51,672 nt of DNA from positions 1 through 51,672 of the IMG/VR virus record IMGVR_UViG_3300025127_006784; one strand, given 5' to 3'. Below the pieces are notes generated by a model, which had not been told where the DNA came from, did not search any database, and saw only the letters and a list, made by a program, of their open reading frames with translations. Positions 49,801 through 51,672 of this stretch are shown here, in pieces (the first letter of the stretch is position 1; each line of letters starts with the position of its first letter). A program made the translations under genes and the position numbers. Source of the DNA: a virus.

Positions 49801-51672
49801 ACCCAATAAGGTATCTGCTCAGTACATTTATTGTAGACCATTTGTTACTGGAAATGAGGGCACCACCTCTTTTAATGTAGCTGCTGCTTTCCCTGGTGGA
49901 CCTGCCTTTTCTCGACCACCGTGGACAGCAGGTTCGGAACGTCGCCATGTTGATGGAGAGATAAAATACTCTTTGAACACAAAATCATTCCCATTTTACA
50001 ACAGTTATGATGAATGGGCAGAAGAGTTGAGGCTGATCGGAAAGGCTTACACTATTGTTCCAGAATACCGGATTAGTGAGCATGTATCAACGTTTAAAAC
50101 AAATCGTTCCCTGTTTACAGCAATATCTTCATCGCTAGAAATAACGGGAGCAAATTCTAATATCCATGACGGTACAAATCCCAATTTTTATACTCGTTTT
50201 GCCACAACTGACAATATAGAGTTTATGTCTGATTTTATGAGTTATGACAAGGGAGATGTGGATTATATATTTAACAAGTATCCACGCCACTTAGAGTTGT
50301 CGTCTGACGCCATAGTTAAACTCCTACCTTATGAGGGATTCTATCCTGTTAATAGAACTTTGCAATTGGCTACGTTATATTCGCAGTCGTATGGTCCAAA
50401 TTCGCAGTATTCGCCATCTTCTGTGACAGGTTCTTTTGGAAAGTGGAGAAGTCTTCTTAGACCTTTCTTCGCCCCAGGAATCATGTACAACTCAATCAAG
50501 TCAGGCATCGCTGTTGATTATCCTATTCGCCGAGCAGGAAGAAATAGACCATCATCACTGGCTTATGAAAATTCAGATGGATCAGCTTGGAGTGCTATTC
50601 AGTATGATCCGATCTATCCGGGTTATAAGATTGGGCATCCACTTTTTGGTTGTTTAGTTGGTGGAACTACAAGTTCTCTACCATTGTCTGGTAACCTCCC
50701 TGGAAACACTCGTCGTAATCCAAATTCTATGGACTGGTCAGATCCAGATGTCAATAATTTGTTCTGGGCTGACAGGTTACCCTTTGAATCGATCTTGTCT
50801 CCTGAAGACTATCTGAGTGCTGACTTAACCACAAAGACTGGATCTTTAGCTACTATCTTGTCAGATGTTAATTCCTTAATGAAGTTAGATGCCACAGGGT
50901 CATTTATTCCAGGAACTATAGACTCTAACAATTTATACAAGAAAGCAGTTTCTAATTTTATTGCTAATGTCCCAAGATTTTTCTTAAGGACCAAAAATAA
51001 TAAATTTGGTCATCCTGGAAAAATGACTAAGTTTGTATCTCAATTTGGCAACCCTTCAAGAGGGTCTCAAGAAGTCACCAGTGCTGAGAGAAAAGTATCA
51101 GTTGATGCTGGGACTGCTTACATGATGGAGATTGGACTTTTAAAGACAGATCAATTTAATTTGTATAGTAATCCTGCTGCTTTTGGACAGGCTACCAGTA
51201 CCAACTCACTACTAAAACCGTGGCATATTGTCCAGGGGTCAGGCTCTTGGACTCCATCTGGGTCTAATTGGCCTAAACACCAAGGGGAATATGCCCCGTT
51301 TGCCCCGCCATACTACTATGGACCATCTCTAGCTCGTATAACCTTTATGCCCGCTGGGGATAAGACAGAATATACTCTAGATGAAATTGTTAACAATTCT
51401 CGTGGCGAAGTATTTGTAGATTACCTAAACGAAAGCGGAAGTTATTATGACATTAATTCTGGCTCGTTCGTAACTTCAGACAACGTAACAATTAGTTCAA
51501 ACCAAACCCCAGAATATGGGTGGAACAGGGCTTGGCTAAATCGCATGGATATTGATGCCTCGATAAATATTGGGAATGAATTCCCTGTCGGACCAGGATC
51601 GTCTTATAAATCTTCGGACCCTAACAGATGGACAATTATGCCAAAATGGGAAACTCCAGTTCTTGATTTTCC
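46817..51672 (+). CDS. Giant virion structural protein, truncated by window end
   Basis: ATG 46817 opens a frame with no stop through the last base (1618 codons and counting), so the 3' end lies outside. It starts MPNINIFKKKSKIIISTAPP with a basic, Pro-rich tail, then beta-rich sequence. Around residues 390-460, GPNPRGHYLRDQAAKAPVNI and VGNFTRNYEVVQGSNRVA resemble segments of giant structural proteins I recall from other marine phages. The rest is long Asn/Ser/Tyr-rich structural sequence without enzymatic motifs. The 40-base gap before it contains TATAAT at 46789-46794 but no clear ribosome site. All short ORFs inside it on either strand are shadows. Confidence 0.85.
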   Translation, partial: MPNINIFKKKSKIIISTAPPKPSRRIVGGSNQRSPLQQQLQGSEGWKYNHAPLDASQKKNYLWWKQSANFTAPPLSSSSNLNNLYTNQAVRGQVQRGLDFKRILNFHTDIEKTIKGGSNQPFNKKHRLTNISFGPPESEIDIDDEIYPHTKKRVTLKATLDGNTFVGEQVLPFSAFSSSIISGYQASLSASGYNDVDFANLHNDKIQPYGGEIPAQGPFTERFVGGIQARHNAPLMTTDRKEQFSLSLDGGFAIATITISVGGGGSFATSNYNAKDVTLSLGGVTFETQLDNTADMDESTEVVTGVQDATSVTDVASSLVTSINASAAEQGLRVSAYNLGSVIVITTTIPGPSVNGTEFAGTLIASAFGSTSAFAGGKQPTAGITAISGPNPRGHYLRDQAAKAPVNIKNIQTLFTSNSVRVVGNFTRNYEVVQGSNRVATNMDLAFNTENYNFSAPSAFVTTPSRRALGLTGSADYPAPRQRADVRTNDTIFVNRFSAPGGKTTSKQQFRDVASDQFSPNNVLPFRNLLVRLPYNKQLGTHVAFGGLVPGSPNEASVYKTQRNETQRIEITGVLPNTHVTGNFFDTYYFTRPIPAGDSTQWFMSLSGSNTKTYSNYVLAGSKYPESITSTVTYFPTNPFGSSCKLATNGQFKFAWINSIPNVAPWTQTRNSSAPSVQHLKNNSLFEILPEEVNGFNTIGFSPNTQIRTYASQTGVSINNYYSRQYREPVITSRYKPLVHHIETFIGDAESTSDNKITLNLEYSYGNSLMGFANKELNKRLQGNLKFNHNIVKRPYEVLRDEVNRGPSPSLNGINMIKMFAYNETIYPREVNTYLSGTRARLSFANNYWRDDNPPPATIVGYFNYNSLFYIPSIIKENNPQLPRIVGPFTTSQGYVVQRGEQLPFSNTNPSFPQATGYGSASIWPLDSYLYSSQAQTYATNTFKTGTFSTHIVLADQATTECGELMMTSFGTVIDHATDSDVAYNTQSFAFQQNAPNKVSAQYIYCRPFVTGNEGTTSFNVAAAFPGGPAFSRPPWTAGSERRHVDGEIKYSLNTKSFPFYNSYDEWAEELRLIGKAYTIVPEYRISEHVSTFKTNRSLFTAISSSLEITGANSNIHDGTNPNFYTRFATTDNIEFMSDFMSYDKGDVDYIFNKYPRHLELSSDAIVKLLPYEGFYPVNRTLQLATLYSQSYGPNSQYSPSSVTGSFGKWRSLLRPFFAPGIMYNSIKSGIAVDYPIRRAGRNRPSSLAYENSDGSAWSAIQYDPIYPGYKIGHPLFGCLVGGTTSSLPLSGNLPGNTRRNPNSMDWSDPDVNNLFWADRLPFESILSPEDYLSADLTTKTGSLATILSDVNSLMKLDATGSFIPGTIDSNNLYKKAVSNFIANVPRFFLRTKNNKFGHPGKMTKFVSQFGNPSRGSQEVTSAERKVSVDAGTAYMMEIGLLKTDQFNLYSNPAAFGQATSTNSLLKPWHIVQGSGSWTPSGSNWPKHQGEYAPFAPPYYYGPSLARITFMPAGDKTEYTLDEIVNNSRGEVFVDYLNESGSYYDINSGSFVTSDNVTISSNQTPEYGWNRAWLNRMDIDASINIGNEFPVGPGSSYKSSDPNRWTIMPKWETPVLDF

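Noticed and set aside
48236-50994. Several short ORFs on both strands in the last 5 kb
   Set aside because: They lie within the single open frame from 46817, whose sequence is consistent with a structural protein throughout.

Overview
The window is a segment of a large, AT-rich, T4-like (myovirus) phage genome, probably marine. The evidence is a late sigma factor like T4 gp55, baseplate wedge proteins like gp25 and gp6, a baseplate hub-type protein with a lytic transglycosylase domain, several very large fibre or baseplate proteins, a PhoH protein, and tightly packed, translationally coupled genes almost all on one strand. No capsid, terminase, portal or replication genes are in view, and both window ends cut through structural genes. 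The host looks Gram-negative: there are two candidate lipobox signal peptides and a one-piece tmRNA whose tag resembles those of beta/gammaproteobacteria. A one-piece tmRNA argues against an alphaproteobacterial host.

Layout. 1-0.9 kb: 3' end of a repetitive fibre-like gene closed by a strong terminator. 1.0-2.06 kb: a J-domain protein and a basic-tailed unknown. 2.06-5.1 kb: an envelope module, with three minus-strand genes (a lipoprotein with MopE-type metal-binding repeats and a vWA domain, a membrane-anchored protein and a small exported protein) facing a divergent exported trypsin-like protease. 5.1-6.7 kb: small unknown genes. 6.7-10.8 kb: a 1119-residue protein joining a ligase-like nucleotidyltransferase domain to an HxGH-type nucleotidyltransferase, then an acidic protein. 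10.95-11.34 kb: a complete tmRNA gene with its own promoter and terminator. 11.4-14.2 kb: PIN-PhoH, an HExxH metallopeptidase and a PD-(D/E)XK nuclease.

14.2-29.4 kb: a 17-gene glycan island. It has five glycosyltransferase-type genes (one fused to a LicD-like domain), RmlC/D/B, a full route from phosphoenolpyruvate to 2-hydroxyethylphosphonate with a fused cytidylyltransferase, a GT42/DUF115-like protein, a DUF4910 protein, a CMP-sugar synthetase-like protein, a PseB/CapD-like dehydratase and a NeuB-family synthase. The simplest reading is PEP -> phosphonopyruvate -> phosphonoacetaldehyde -> hydroxyethylphosphonate -> CMP-hydroxyethylphosphonate -> transfer to a sugar by the LicD-like domain, on a glycan containing a 6-deoxyhexose and a nonulosonic acid. 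RmlA and a PseC-type aminotransferase are not in the window, so host or other phage genes must supply those steps.

29.4-30.9 kb: small genes around the late sigma factor. 31.2-51.7 kb: baseplate and tail genes: transglycosylase hub protein, spike-like protein, a 1950-residue protein, gp25, gp6, a DNRLRE-like protein, a LamG-domain protein, and a giant ORF that stays open for more than 1600 codons to the window end.

The two strongest discoveries are the phage-borne phosphonate-glycan cassette (20.0-24.3 kb) and the phage tmRNA whose tag ends AQAA, with a promoter that reads both as a sigma70 and as a T4-type late promoter.
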